Source: JADMJV01 sp964649085
GTDB lineage: Bacteria; Vulcanimicrobiota; Xenobia; Xenobiales; JADMJV01
Direction of reading: 5' to 3'
Assembly: GCA_964649085.1 (NCBI GenBank)
Contig: CAZYPN010000001.1
Span: 290,352-354,351, forward strand
DNA: 64,000 nt
Of the stretch, positions 7,713 to 15,738 are shown one piece after another. Within the stretch, counting starts at the first letter, position 1. The number at the start of each line of letters is the position of its first letter. The position numbers and the translations under genes are program-made. The notes beneath the pieces are model-generated. The model was not told the origin of the DNA and ran no database searches. It saw only the letters and a list, made by a program, of their open reading frames with translations.

Positions 7713-8417
7713 TCAGCGGATCCGGATTCCGCACCCCGGGGGAAGCGGCTCCTCGGCACGCTGCAACAGCAACTGTTGAGCTGCCGCCGAAAACTCCAGC
7801 CCGGGCAAGAGCTGCTCTACTCGGCGCCGCGGCAGGACGCCCGCCGCCATGGCGTTGCCCAGAGCCGCCGAAGTCGAGTCGTTGAAGGATCGAAAATCGG
7901 CGAATCGGGAACGCAATTCCCGCATCAACGAGAGGTGTTGCTGCAGGTAATACTTCTGGTGGGAATCTTCGGCCAGATAGAACCGCCCCAGCGGCTCGAT
8001 TTCTGCCAGCCCCTGCTGGCGAGCCAGTTGCGCCTGTTGGGCGTCGTGGGTAAAGATCGCGCTGCGATACTGGCGCTTGCGGACCGGCGAACCGAAGTCG
8101 CCGAGTTGGGCCGCCTCTTGCAGCAGTTGAGCATAGCTCAGGCGCACAGGGTCGAATTCGACCTGCACGGCTTCGCTATGGTCGCCCAGCTGAAAGTAGG
8201 CGGGATTCGGGGTGCTGCCGCCACAGTAGCCCACTCGGGTTCGTACCACGCCCGGCAGGGCTGCCAGCCGAGCCTCGGGTCCCCAGAAGCAGCCCAGCGC
8301 GAAGGTCGCCGTAGCCGTGACCGCAGGTGGGTTTCGATCGAGAGCCAGGGGTGAGCGGAAATGCCGAACCCCCGCCAACCCCAGCAGCAGACCGAACAGG
8401 CCCATCCAGGCTCGCAT
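7713..8417 (-). CDS. msrA: Peptide methionine sulfoxide reductase MsrA, membrane-anchored or exported
   Basis: 234 residues from ATG 8417. A hydrophobic N-terminus (MRAWMGLFGLLLGLAGV) precedes the catalytic domain, so the enzyme is probably anchored or exported. The active site FALGCFWGPE has Cys43. GYCGGSTPNPAY and LGDHSEAVQVEFDP are standard MsrA motifs, and RSAIF and YYLQQHL follow. It reduces Met-S-sulfoxide in proteins using thiol donors. The extra C-terminal 60 or so residues (from FADFRSFNDST) are longer than in the minimal enzyme. A 12-bp palindrome (CCCCTGCAGGGG, 8446-8457) sits between this gene and divergent bolA. Confidence 0.9.
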   Translation of the reverse strand: MRAWMGLFGLLLGLAGVRHFRSPLALDRNPPAVTATATFALGCFWGPEARLAALPGVVRTRVGYCGGSTPNPAYFQLGDHSEAVQVEFDPVRLSYAQLLQEAAQLGDFGSPVRKRQYRSAIFTHDAQQAQLARQQGLAEIEPLGRFYLAEDSHQKYYLQQHLSLMRELRSRFADFRSFNDSTSAALGNAMAAGVLPRRRVEQLLPGLEFSAAAQQLLLQRAEEPLPPGCGIRIR

Positions 8418-8486
8418 AGAGAGAACTTGGCGCCCTGAGGTGCGGCCCCTGCAGGGGAGGTTGATTGGGCTGCGAACGCCTGAAAT

Positions 8487-8741
8487 ATGAAGACCGAGAC
8501 AATTGCTGAAATGATTCGCGCGGGTATTCCCGACGCGGATGTTGAGGTGCGCGACCCCCTCCAGGATCGGACCCATTTTGAGGCCACCGTGATCAGCCCC
8601 AGCTTTGAGGGGAAATCGCGAGTGCAGCAGCACAAAATGGTCTATGCGGCCCTGGGGGACAGTTTCAGCGGCCCTCTTCATGCGCTTCAATTGACCACTT
8701 TGACTCCGGCAGATGCAGCTCGCAAAGCTGCTTCAAATTAA
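8487..8741 (+). CDS. BolA/IbaG family protein
   Basis: 84 residues with the BolA fold: DADVEVRDPLQDRTHFEATVIS is the beta-turn-beta region, FEGKSRVQQHKMVYAAL carries the conserved 'R..H..VY..L' helix, and the protein ends shortly after LHALQLTTLTPA. BolA proteins bind CGFS glutaredoxins and take part in Fe-S cluster handling. The glutaredoxin gene follows after 14 bp, which supports the pairing. Confidence 0.92.
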   Translation: MKTETIAEMIRAGIPDADVEVRDPLQDRTHFEATVISPSFEGKSRVQQHKMVYAALGDSFSGPLHALQLTTLTPADAARKAASN

Positions 8742-8755
8742 CCAAGGAGGCCCCC

Positions 8756-9085
8756 ATGAGTTTATCCCCAGAAATGAAAGACCGATTGACCCACGAGGTC
8801 AAGGACAACGACGTGGTGCTGTATATGAAAGGCACCGCCAACTTCCCCCAGTGCGGGTTTTCGGCTCGCGCTGCCCGGGTGCTTCAGGCGGCCGGAGTGA
8901 AGTTCAAGGATGTCAACATTTTAGAAGACGACGACCTGCGGGTAGGCCTGAAGGAATTCAGCGAATGGCCCACCTTCCCCCAGTGCTACATCAAAGGGGA
9001 ATTCATTGGCGGGTCGGACATCCTGCTGGAAATGTATGAAACGGGCGAGCTTCAAGACAAGCTCAAGGACGTAGCCAAAGTTTAA
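8756..9085 (+). CDS. grxD: CGFS-type monothiol glutaredoxin (Grx4 family)
   Basis: 109 residues with VVLYMKGT, the active-site CGFS at C33-S36, then EWPTFPQCYIKGEFIGGSDI, the TVP-equivalent and GG glutathione-binding parts. Monothiol CGFS glutaredoxins carry a [2Fe-2S] cluster between two subunits or with BolA and deliver it to target proteins. A strong ribosome site (AAGGAGG) precedes the ATG. A 40-nt hairpin repeat begins one base after the stop codon. Confidence 0.95.
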   Translation: MSLSPEMKDRLTHEVKDNDVVLYMKGTANFPQCGFSARAARVLQAAGVKFKDVNILEDDDLRVGLKEFSEWPTFPQCYIKGEFIGGSDILLEMYETGELQDKLKDVAKV

Positions 9086-9086
9086 A

Positions 9087-9126
9087 ACCAACCTCTACCC
9101 GGGGAGCGGAGCGAGCCGGGTTAGGG
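9087..9126 (+). repeat. 40-nt dispersed hairpin repeat, copy 1
   Basis: Differs at a single base from the copy at 40991-41030 (C at 9093, A in copy 2). The core folds as CTACCCGG / CCGGGTTAG with one bulge, around a GC-rich loop of 13 nt. It starts just after the grxD stop codon. Its position suggests an intergenic REP-type element, perhaps acting in 3'-end formation. Confidence 0.75.
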
Positions 9127-9162
9127 ATCGTCTCTCGAATCGACCACAGGTTCGGCAGGCCT

Positions 9163-9194
9163 GCACCCGCCCGGCAAGGTAGCTTGGCGGGTGC
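9163..9194 (+). promoter_or_regulatory. Hairpin covering the sbcD start codon
   Basis: GCACCCGCC (9163-9171) pairs perfectly with GGCGGGTGC (9186-9194). The second arm contains the GTG start of sbcD (9191-9193). The loop holds the likely ribosome site AAGG. Folding in the mRNA would hide the start codon. Regulation is inferred, not shown. Confidence 0.4.
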
Positions 9195-10390
9195 GTTTGC
9201 TTCACACCTCTGACTGGCATATCGGGGTTTCCACCCGAGGGGCGTCGCGGCTTGGCGATCAGGCTCGCGTGTTGGAGCAACTCCACGAGATCGCGGCCGA
9301 CTTCCGGCCCCACCTCGTGCTTCACAGCGGTGACGTATTCCACCAGCCCCGGCCCAAGGTGGAGGAGTTGGAGCTGGCCTGGGAAGGCCTGCGGCGCCTG
9401 GCGGACCTGGCTCCGGTGGTGGTACTGGCGGGTAACCACGACGGTCCGCAGCTTTTTGAATTCTTTGCCTCAATGCGCCCCGCCGGGGGTCGAGTTCATT
9501 GGTTGGGTGTGCCTCGCCCCCAGCAAATCCTGCGTTTTCCGGGTGACAGCGGAGAGTCGATTCGCCTGGCAGCTTTGCCCTTTGTGGCCGCCCATCAGTT
9601 GCTGGAAGGCGAAGAAGCCCCATCGACCCGCCTGTTGACTTACGCCAGTCGCATGATGCGCATTCAAAAAGAGTGTGCTCAGGCTTTGCGACAGGGCGCC
9701 TCGGCCCAGCGCGACATCCTGGTCTTTGCCGCTCACCTGTTTGTCGAGGGCGCTCGCCTATCGAGCAGCGAACGCGCCCTGCACGTCACCGACACCTATG
9801 CGGTCAAGCCCAGCTCGCTGCCTCTGGTGGACTACCTGGCGCTGGGGCACATTCACTTTCCTCAAGACCTTCCCGGAGGTGCCCCGGGCCGATATGCGGG
9901 CTCGCTGATTCCGCTGGACTTCGGCGAAGCCCAGGACCGCAAAGAAGTGGTGCTGGTGGAGTGCCGGCCAGGAGGACGCGCGCGCTTGCAAAGCTGCTCT
10001 TTAGACCGAGGGCGGCCATTGCGAGTGCTGGAGGGCACGCGGCCCGAGCTGGAGCGTCAGGCCAGCGGGGTGGGCGAGTGCCTGTTGCGCCTCAAGGTGC
10101 TGGTGGGTGCGGGCTTTCGAGACCCCCACCTGAACGATTGGGCCCGACGGCTGTTTCCTCGTGCCGATATCGTCGACGTCCTCGAGGTGCGTGCCGAGGC
10201 CGTCCGACAGCCAGACCTGCCCGTCTCTCTGGAAGTTCCTGAAGCAGGCTCGCTTTCTGGCGCCTTCGCCCGCTATCTGGCTGATGTGGGGGCCGAGGAC
10301 GACGTGCTGCCGCTGTTGCGGCGGCTGGAAGAGGGCCCGTTCGAACTCGAGGAAATCGAGAGACTGGCGGCTGAGGTGGGATTGTCGTGA
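9191..10390 (+). CDS. sbcD: SbcD (Mre11-type) nuclease subunit
   Basis: 399 residues from GTG 9191. Metallophosphoesterase motifs are intact: HTSDWHIG at residues 4-11, LHSGDVFHQ, VLAGNHDGPQ, VFAAHLFVEGA and LALGHIHFPQ, with YAGSLIPLDFGE after. SbcD and SbcC form the complex that opens DNA hairpins and processes blocked double-strand ends; SbcD is the Mn-dependent nuclease. The stop codon overlaps the GTG start of sbcC by 4 bp, the usual coupled arrangement. Confidence 0.95.
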   Translation: MRLLHTSDWHIGVSTRGASRLGDQARVLEQLHEIAADFRPHLVLHSGDVFHQPRPKVEELELAWEGLRRLADLAPVVVLAGNHDGPQLFEFFASMRPAGGRVHWLGVPRPQQILRFPGDSGESIRLAALPFVAAHQLLEGEEAPSTRLLTYASRMMRIQKECAQALRQGASAQRDILVFAAHLFVEGARLSSSERALHVTDTYAVKPSSLPLVDYLALGHIHFPQDLPGGAPGRYAGSLIPLDFGEAQDRKEVVLVECRPGGRARLQSCSLDRGRPLRVLEGTRPELERQASGVGECLLRLKVLVGAGFRDPHLNDWARRLFPRADIVDVLEVRAEAVRQPDLPVSLEVPEAGSLSGAFARYLADVGAEDDVLPLLRRLEEGPFELEEIERLAAEVGLS

Positions 10391-12660
10391 GGCCCGTCCG
10401 TCTCGAGCTGGAGGGCTTTCGATCCTACCGGAAGGCCCAGGCCCTCGAATTTCCCCAACGGGGCTTGCTGGCCATCACGGGGCCTACTGGCTCGGGAAAG
10501 TCTTCCCTGCTCGAGGCGATGGTGTTTGCGCTCTTCGGCTGCCCCTCCGGCGGTGGACGCAGCAACAAGGACCTGATCGCTCAGGGCTGTGAGGATCTGC
10601 GCGTCAGCCTTGAGTTTGAGGTTCGCGGGCGCCGGCTGGTTGCCCGACGCAGCATTGCCCGGCGCGGTTCGGGACACTTCGAGCTTCGCGAAGGAGAGTT
10701 GCTGCGCGCCCAGGATGGGCCTTCTCTGAACCGCGAGATCGAGAGCCTGCTCGGGCTCGACCGCGAGCAGTTCCAAAAATCGGTGCTCCTGCCCCAGGGG
10801 GCCTTCCATGAGCTGCTGACCTCGCGAGCCAAGGAGCGGGGAGAATTGCTCAAGCGGCTGCTTCATCTCGACGCCTACGAGCCCCTCGAGGCTCGCCTAC
10901 AGGGCGCCCTGACCAGGGCTCGCCAGGTGGTCGAACGGGCCGAAGGCTTGCGCCTGCGCCTGCCCGAGCACCCCCAACAGCGGCTGGCACAGTGCCAGCA
11001 AGAGTTGCAAGACTGCCTTCAGCGTCGTCGCCAGCGGGGTAAAGGCGAAATGCTGCGCTGGCTGCAGTTGCGCGCCCGGTTAGGGGCTGGCGCTGGCCAG
11101 CGCCTGGCGGACGAAATCGAGGAGCTTCGCAGGGTTCGGGCCCGGGTCTCTGGGCAGGAGCTCGACTCTTTCGGGGCCGAGCTCGTCGCCCTGGAGGGCG
11201 AACTCGCTGGGGTGCAAGCTCACCAGAGCGAGCTCGAAGTCCGCTGCCAGCAAGCGCGCCATCAGTGGCAGCTCTGGTGTGATTACCGCCACAGCCAGCA
11301 AAGGTTGGCCAGCTTACAAGTCGATGCCGAAGGGCTGCGCGCTGAGGCTGCCCGGCTGGAGTTGCTGCTTCAGGTAGCACGCTCGCGAACCCAGCAGGTG
11401 CTGGCCCGGCATCTCGCCAGTGGGCGCCTGGCGGGAGACCCGTGCCCGGTCTGTCAGTCGCCCTGGAGTGCGCAGGAGCCCCTTTCGGCTCCAGCCGACA
11501 ACCTGGACTGGGGCCTGCACGAACAGGAGGAGCTGTTGCTGCAGCTGGGGGCCTGCCGCTCGCGGCTCGCCGGCGTTGAAGCCGAGGTCGTCGAGTTGCA
11601 GGGTCGACCGATGGCCCTGCCAGCCGACGACCCGGCGCCCCTGGAGCAGGAGCAGCAGGAACTTCAAAGCCGCCTGCAGCGCCTTGAGGCGCAGCGTTGG
11701 AGCATTCATCAGGAGCAGCAGCGAGCTCAGACCGAGCTGCAACGCCAGCGACTGGAGCACGAGCAGCAGCTGGCCGCGTTGGAGCGAATCTGGCGAGAGG
11801 AGGTCGCAGAGCCCGAACGGGCGGCCCGCGAGCTGCGCCCGCGTTGCCTGGAGATCCTGGGCCTGGCGACCGACTGCAGCGACGAAGAACTGGAGCGCAT
11901 CGCCAGCCTGGAAGCAGGTGACGGAGCGTCTTGGGAAGGCGCAGACGAGCTGCCCGGTTGGAGTGAGCTGGATCAGCAGTTGGGCCGGGCCGAGCAGCGT
12001 CTCGAGGAAGCTCGCCATCAGCTGGCCGAAGTCGAGCGATTGGAGCAGAGCCTGGGCCCGGCCCGGGCCCAGCTCGAGCGCTTGCAGCGCCTGAGTCGGT
12101 TGCTGAGCTACCAGCGCAACAAGGGCCTGGCGCTCACCTTCCCCCAATGGCTTTTGGTGCAGCGTCAGGGTGAGCTGCTGGGGCTCGCCTCCGATCTGCT
12201 CGAGCAGCTTTCCTGTGGCCAGTTTCGACTGGGTTGTGAAAGCGACGACGTCAGTGCTCTGCAGGTGCTGCATCTGCCCTCGGGTCGTAGCCGACCGGTG
12301 GCGACGCTTTCCGGGGGCGAAACCTTCTTGGCCTCGCTGGCACTGGCCGTGGCTCTGTCGGAACTGGCGGGGCGCAGCGGAGGGCGAGTGGAGGCTCTGT
12401 TTCTCGACGAAGGCTTTGGAACGCTCAGCCAGGAGCACCTGGATCGGGCTTTGCAGGCTCTCGAGATGCTGGCCCGTGGCAGGCTGATAGGGCTGATCAG
12501 TCACGTGCCGCTGGTGGCCGAACGGGTGGATACCTGCTGGCTGGTGGGCCGGGGGGTGGACGGCAGTCGGGTGACCAGGGCACCTTCGCGGTTGCGTCGG
12601 CTGGTGGAACCTGCTCCGGCGGAGCCAGACCCACGCCATCATCCGCTTTTTACTCTCTAG
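10387..12660 (+). CDS. sbcC: SbcC (Rad50-type) ATPase subunit
   Basis: 757 residues from a GTG start overlapping the sbcD stop. An N-terminal Walker A (AITGPTGSGKSS, about residues 29-40) is followed by a Q-loop (LLPQGAFHELL) and long Glu/Gln/Arg-rich coiled coils. The zinc hook CPVC is at residues 353-356. The C-terminal part has the signature ATLSGGETFLASLALAV and Walker B ALFLDEGFGTLS. This is the SMC-like motor that holds DNA ends and drives SbcD. The coiled coils are clearly shorter than in E. coli SbcC (1048 aa). The 3' end overlaps the convergent gene by 11 bp. Confidence 0.95.
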   Translation: MRPVRLELEGFRSYRKAQALEFPQRGLLAITGPTGSGKSSLLEAMVFALFGCPSGGGRSNKDLIAQGCEDLRVSLEFEVRGRRLVARRSIARRGSGHFELREGELLRAQDGPSLNREIESLLGLDREQFQKSVLLPQGAFHELLTSRAKERGELLKRLLHLDAYEPLEARLQGALTRARQVVERAEGLRLRLPEHPQQRLAQCQQELQDCLQRRRQRGKGEMLRWLQLRARLGAGAGQRLADEIEELRRVRARVSGQELDSFGAELVALEGELAGVQAHQSELEVRCQQARHQWQLWCDYRHSQQRLASLQVDAEGLRAEAARLELLLQVARSRTQQVLARHLASGRLAGDPCPVCQSPWSAQEPLSAPADNLDWGLHEQEELLLQLGACRSRLAGVEAEVVELQGRPMALPADDPAPLEQEQQELQSRLQRLEAQRWSIHQEQQRAQTELQRQRLEHEQQLAALERIWREEVAEPERAARELRPRCLEILGLATDCSDEELERIASLEAGDGASWEGADELPGWSELDQQLGRAEQRLEEARHQLAEVERLEQSLGPARAQLERLQRLSRLLSYQRNKGLALTFPQWLLVQRQGELLGLASDLLEQLSCGQFRLGCESDDVSALQVLHLPSGRSRPVATLSGGETFLASLALAVALSELAGRSGGRVEALFLDEGFGTLSQEHLDRALQALEMLARGRLIGLISHVPLVAERVDTCWLVGRGVDGSRVTRAPSRLRRLVEPAPAEPDPRHHPLFTL

Positions 12661-13537
12661 GCGCTGGAAATCGTTGCTCGCTTTCGTGGAGGAGCTGCCA
12701 ATCCTGGCGAAGTTGCTCCTGCTCTTGCAGCAAGGCTGCCCGAGAATTGCCCTGCTCGGCATAGAACTGGTCGATGGGACGTAGCCAGTCGGCATAGACC
12801 GAGGAGAGGTCCTGGCCGAGTTGTACGATCAGCTCCTGTTCGATTTCCCGAATCATGTCGGTCACGGGCCACGATTGGCTCGAGCGCATCCACAGATCGG
12901 GACGGGCTGTCCAGCTGCGAGGCAGGGCAAAACCGCCTTCCAGTTTGAGCTGCAGTCGCTGGCGCAGCTGTTCCAGCAGCTGGTCAGCCCAACGCGGATT
13001 TTGCTCCAGTCCCAGAGCAGGCTCCGCTTGAGGACAGCGATCGAGGAAATCGTCCCAGAGTCGGTCGAGTTGGTAGATCAGGTCGCGGTGATATTGTTCC
13101 AGCCCTCGCTGCAGGGCCGATTGCAGTTGCTCGAACAAGCGGCGCGGCAGTTCTTCGCGCAGGCTTCCGTCCAGGGTGGCTCGCAACGAGCCCAGCCAGC
13201 CGCGACCGGCAGTTGCCGAGGGTGCCCAGGCGGGAAGCTCACGGCGCAGGTGCTCGAGCCTTTGCCTCAGCGGAATTTTCCAGGCCGGGTCACTCTCGAG
13301 GAAGGGACCCAGCGAATGCGACGGGGGCGGGGATTGTACGGGGGTCTCGGCTTCTCGCCGCTTCCAATCTTGAATCCGGTGCTGCAGCACCTGCCGCAGT
13401 TCGGTGGCGGCCAGTTGTATTAGCCTGCTGGCCTGGGCTGGTTGGGTTGGCAGCAAGGATTCGGCTTGGCGCAACGTGTCCTCACTGCGCTGTGCCTGAT
13501 AGCGCTGACTCAGGGCCAACAGTACCGACAGTGCCAC
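12650..13537 (-). CDS. Helical / coiled-coil protein, unknown function
   Basis: About 295 residues from GTG 13537, two bases past the stop codon of the upstream beta-helix gene, so translation is probably coupled. The sequence is predicted to be nearly all helix, rich in Gln, Leu, Glu and Arg (for example LFEQLQSALQRGLEQYHRDL and IREIEQELIVQLGQDLSSVY), with a proline-rich break near residue 90. No catalytic motif and no leader are visible. Pairing with the beta-helix protein suggests a shared role, but none can be assigned. Confidence 0.6.
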   Translation of the reverse strand: MALSVLLALSQRYQAQRSEDTLRQAESLLPTQPAQASRLIQLAATELRQVLQHRIQDWKRREAETPVQSPPPSHSLGPFLESDPAWKIPLRQRLEHLRRELPAWAPSATAGRGWLGSLRATLDGSLREELPRRLFEQLQSALQRGLEQYHRDLIYQLDRLWDDFLDRCPQAEPALGLEQNPRWADQLLEQLRQRLQLKLEGGFALPRSWTARPDLWMRSSQSWPVTDMIREIEQELIVQLGQDLSSVYADWLRPIDQFYAEQGNSRAALLQEQEQLRQDWQLLHESEQRFPAPRE

Positions 13538-13538
13538 C

Positions 13539-14684
13539 TCAGACCTGCAGCTCCAGCCAGTCACCATCGTGATTGGCCTGCAGTCGATTGTTCGACTGCT
13601 CCAGGACGACCCCGGTTTCGAGGCGGACCCCGGCTCCCCGATTTTCGGCGATCTGGCACCCCTCGAGTCGTAAGCAGGCCTGGTGTTCCAGGGCCAGGCC
13701 GTCGCCGCCATTGTGGAGCAGGTGGCAGGCCAGCAGTTCCAAGCGGGCAGCATCGAGGGCCTGGATACCAGGGCCCAGGTTGTCCCGCACCCAGCAGTCC
13801 TGCATCCAGACCAGGCACTGCCCCAGAGCCTCGAGCCCCAGCCCGCTGGCCCGCAGTTGGCAATCCTCCAGTCCCACCCGGCCTCGCTGAAGAACGCGCA
13901 ACGCAGCCTCGGGATGATCGCTACAGGCCACCCCTCGCAGCCGCGCCAACCCGGCCACCTCGAGCCCCACGGCGGCCGACTCGAAATTGCAGTGATAGGC
14001 CTCGAGCAAAGTGCAAGGTCCGGCCTGGACGGGCCCCAGAAAATCGCAGTTTTCCGCCTGCACATAGGCTCCCACCCCCGACAATACCAGGCGAGAACCG
14101 GGTTGCCAGCGGCATTGTCGAAGCTCGACGAGTCCTCCCTCCACTACCAGTTTGCCCTTCAGTTCGAGGTTCTCCAGGCGCAACCAGCCCTGGCGCCAAC
14201 GACCGTGAGAGCCGAAGTCCAGCTGTCCAGGGGACATCTCCGTGCCCAGCAGGTGCAGTTCTGCCTCGGGAAGTTCGGTTGGCACCTGCTGGGGATGGCA
14301 GTCGAGCAGCAGGCGTCCGCCCCGGCCTAAGCGCAGCAGGGCTTCGGCCACGTTGGGCTGGGCTCCGGGCTGGAGGCCCACCTCGAGCTCGCCCCGAGGC
14401 TCGGGAAGCACGGTAATCGCGGGCAACTGGTCCAACCACCCCTCGGGGTTGTGACCGCCCAGGGCGCGGATCAATCCGCTGCGCAGCTGCCGGTAGCGGT
14501 CGATAAAGCTAGAGGAGCCCCGCTGGGGCCAGCCCAGCAACCACTGCTCCTGAACCGGCAGCCAGGCCGCCTCATCCGGCAAGGGTAGGTGGTGCTTTCG
14601 GCAGTGGTGCTCCACCAGATTGCGCAGACGGTCGGGGTCCAGGGCCAGATCCAGTCCGTAGCGCTGCAGCACAGGGGCAAACAC
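13539..14684 (-). CDS. Right-handed parallel beta-helix repeat protein, unknown function
   Basis: 381 residues from a GTG start. The N-terminal 100 residues are helical (LRNLVEHHCRKHHLPLPDEA). From about residue 120 the chain consists of short strands separated by Gly/Asn turns (VVEGGLVELRQCRWQPGSRL, VWMQDCWVRDNLGPGIQAL, RLEGCQIAENRGAGVRLETG), the pattern of pectate-lyase-like beta-helices. Such proteins bind or cleave polysaccharides or are structural, and no catalytic residues can be picked out. No signal peptide is visible, which is unusual for a beta-helix. Operon with the helical gene downstream. Confidence 0.65.
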   Translation of the reverse strand: MFAPVLQRYGLDLALDPDRLRNLVEHHCRKHHLPLPDEAAWLPVQEQWLLGWPQRGSSSFIDRYRQLRSGLIRALGGHNPEGWLDQLPAITVLPEPRGELEVGLQPGAQPNVAEALLRLGRGGRLLLDCHPQQVPTELPEAELHLLGTEMSPGQLDFGSHGRWRQGWLRLENLELKGKLVVEGGLVELRQCRWQPGSRLVLSGVGAYVQAENCDFLGPVQAGPCTLLEAYHCNFESAAVGLEVAGLARLRGVACSDHPEAALRVLQRGRVGLEDCQLRASGLGLEALGQCLVWMQDCWVRDNLGPGIQALDAARLELLACHLLHNGGDGLALEHQACLRLEGCQIAENRGAGVRLETGVVLEQSNNRLQANHDGDWLELQV

Positions 14685-14703
14685 CGTTTGATGTTCTCAC
14701 CCG

Positions 14704-14735
14704 GGCGGCGATTCCCTCGGCAGGGAATCGCCGCC
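14704..14735. promoter_or_regulatory. 14-bp perfect stem-loop upstream of the lipoprotein gene
   Basis: GGCGGCGATTCCCT (14704-14717) pairs exactly with AGGGAATCGCCGCC (14722-14735) around a CGGC loop. It lies in the divergent gap between the beta-helix and lipoprotein genes. It ends 3 nt before the AGGAG ribosome site of the lipoprotein. No T run follows. It may be a 5'-UTR mRNA structure or an operator. Confidence 0.5.
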
Positions 14736-14748
14736 GCGAGGAGCATCA

Positions 14749-15738
14749 TTGGCGATGCGCTCCTTGCTGGTGTTGCTGCTGGCGTTGCTGTGCTGTGCTT
14801 GTTCTACCCAGGACGAAGAAGGCGGCACGGGCGTGATCTACGTTTCCAATCAGGGGTCGAACTCGCTGGCCCGGTTTTCGCGTGCCACCACGGCTCAGGG
14901 AGACATTCTGCCCCAGGTCAGCTTGCGTGGCCAGCTCACCCGGCTGAACAGCCCGGGGTTTTTGACGTACGACCCCCTGGCCGATCGAATGATTGTCCCC
15001 AACGGGGACAACTCCATTCTGTTTTTCGATGGCGTGCACGGCCTGGCCGAGAACGTGCCCCCCTTGCGATTTCTCTCGGGGCTGTCTACCCAGCTCAATC
15101 GGCCCTCTCAGGTGGTGCTCGACCTGCGCCAGGACCTGCTCTATGTGGCCAATTCAGGGGGCAGCAATGTGCTGGTCTTCGCCAACGCTTCCAGCCTGCA
15201 GGGAAGTGTGGCCCCCATTCGCGTGTTGTCGGGGCCGGCCACACAGCTCAGTTCGGTGGCTTCCATCGCGCTGGACAGCGAGAACGATCGGCTCTGGGTG
15301 GCCGACTCCACAGCCAACGCCATCCTGGTCTACGAGGGCGCCTCGAGCCTGAACGGGGCGGTGCCTCCCACCCGAGTGATCCGTGGCAACAACACCCGAC
15401 TCAGCTCTCCGGGGTTTCTGCTGTTGGACGGTCAGCAGCTGTGGGTTTCCTGCAACCAGTCGATCCTGCGCTATGAGGGCAGCGTCGACCTTCAGGGCGA
15501 CGTGGCCCCGGTGGCCAGCATTTCGGGTTCGGCCACCGGCCTCGTGCGCCCGGCTCAGCTGCGACGGCGGGCCGACAACGACGAGTTGTATGTTGCCGAC
15601 ACCGGAGCTTCGGCTCTGCTGGTGTTCGAACGCAGCTCGTCGGCCAATGGCGCGCCGCCTCCTCGCCGGCGGATCTTTGGCGTGCGCCCGGGGTTGACCC
15701 AGGTTACGGGGCTGGTGCTGGATCTGGATCGCAATTGA
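14749..15738 (+). CDS. Beta-propeller (NHL/YVTN-like) lipoprotein
   Basis: About 329 residues. A lipoprotein signal (MRSLLVLLLALLCCAC) ends in a cysteine with small residues before it. The rest is a repeat of about 50 residues: DxxxDxLYVANSGGSNVLVF, ASSLQGSVAPIRVLSG, then LDSENDRLWVADSTANAILV and ASSLNGAVPPTRVIRG, seen about five times. This is the NHL/YVTN propeller pattern of surface or periplasmic proteins. TTG 14749 has the better-spaced ribosome site (AGGAG, 5 nt away). ATG 14755 is the alternative. The 3' end overlaps the subtilase gene by 35 bp. Confidence 0.75.
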   Translation: MAMRSLLVLLLALLCCACSTQDEEGGTGVIYVSNQGSNSLARFSRATTAQGDILPQVSLRGQLTRLNSPGFLTYDPLADRMIVPNGDNSILFFDGVHGLAENVPPLRFLSGLSTQLNRPSQVVLDLRQDLLYVANSGGSNVLVFANASSLQGSVAPIRVLSGPATQLSSVASIALDSENDRLWVADSTANAILVYEGASSLNGAVPPTRVIRGNNTRLSSPGFLLLDGQQLWVSCNQSILRYEGSVDLQGDVAPVASISGSATGLVRPAQLRRRADNDELYVADTGASALLVFERSSSANGAPPPRRRIFGVRPGLTQVTGLVLDLDRN

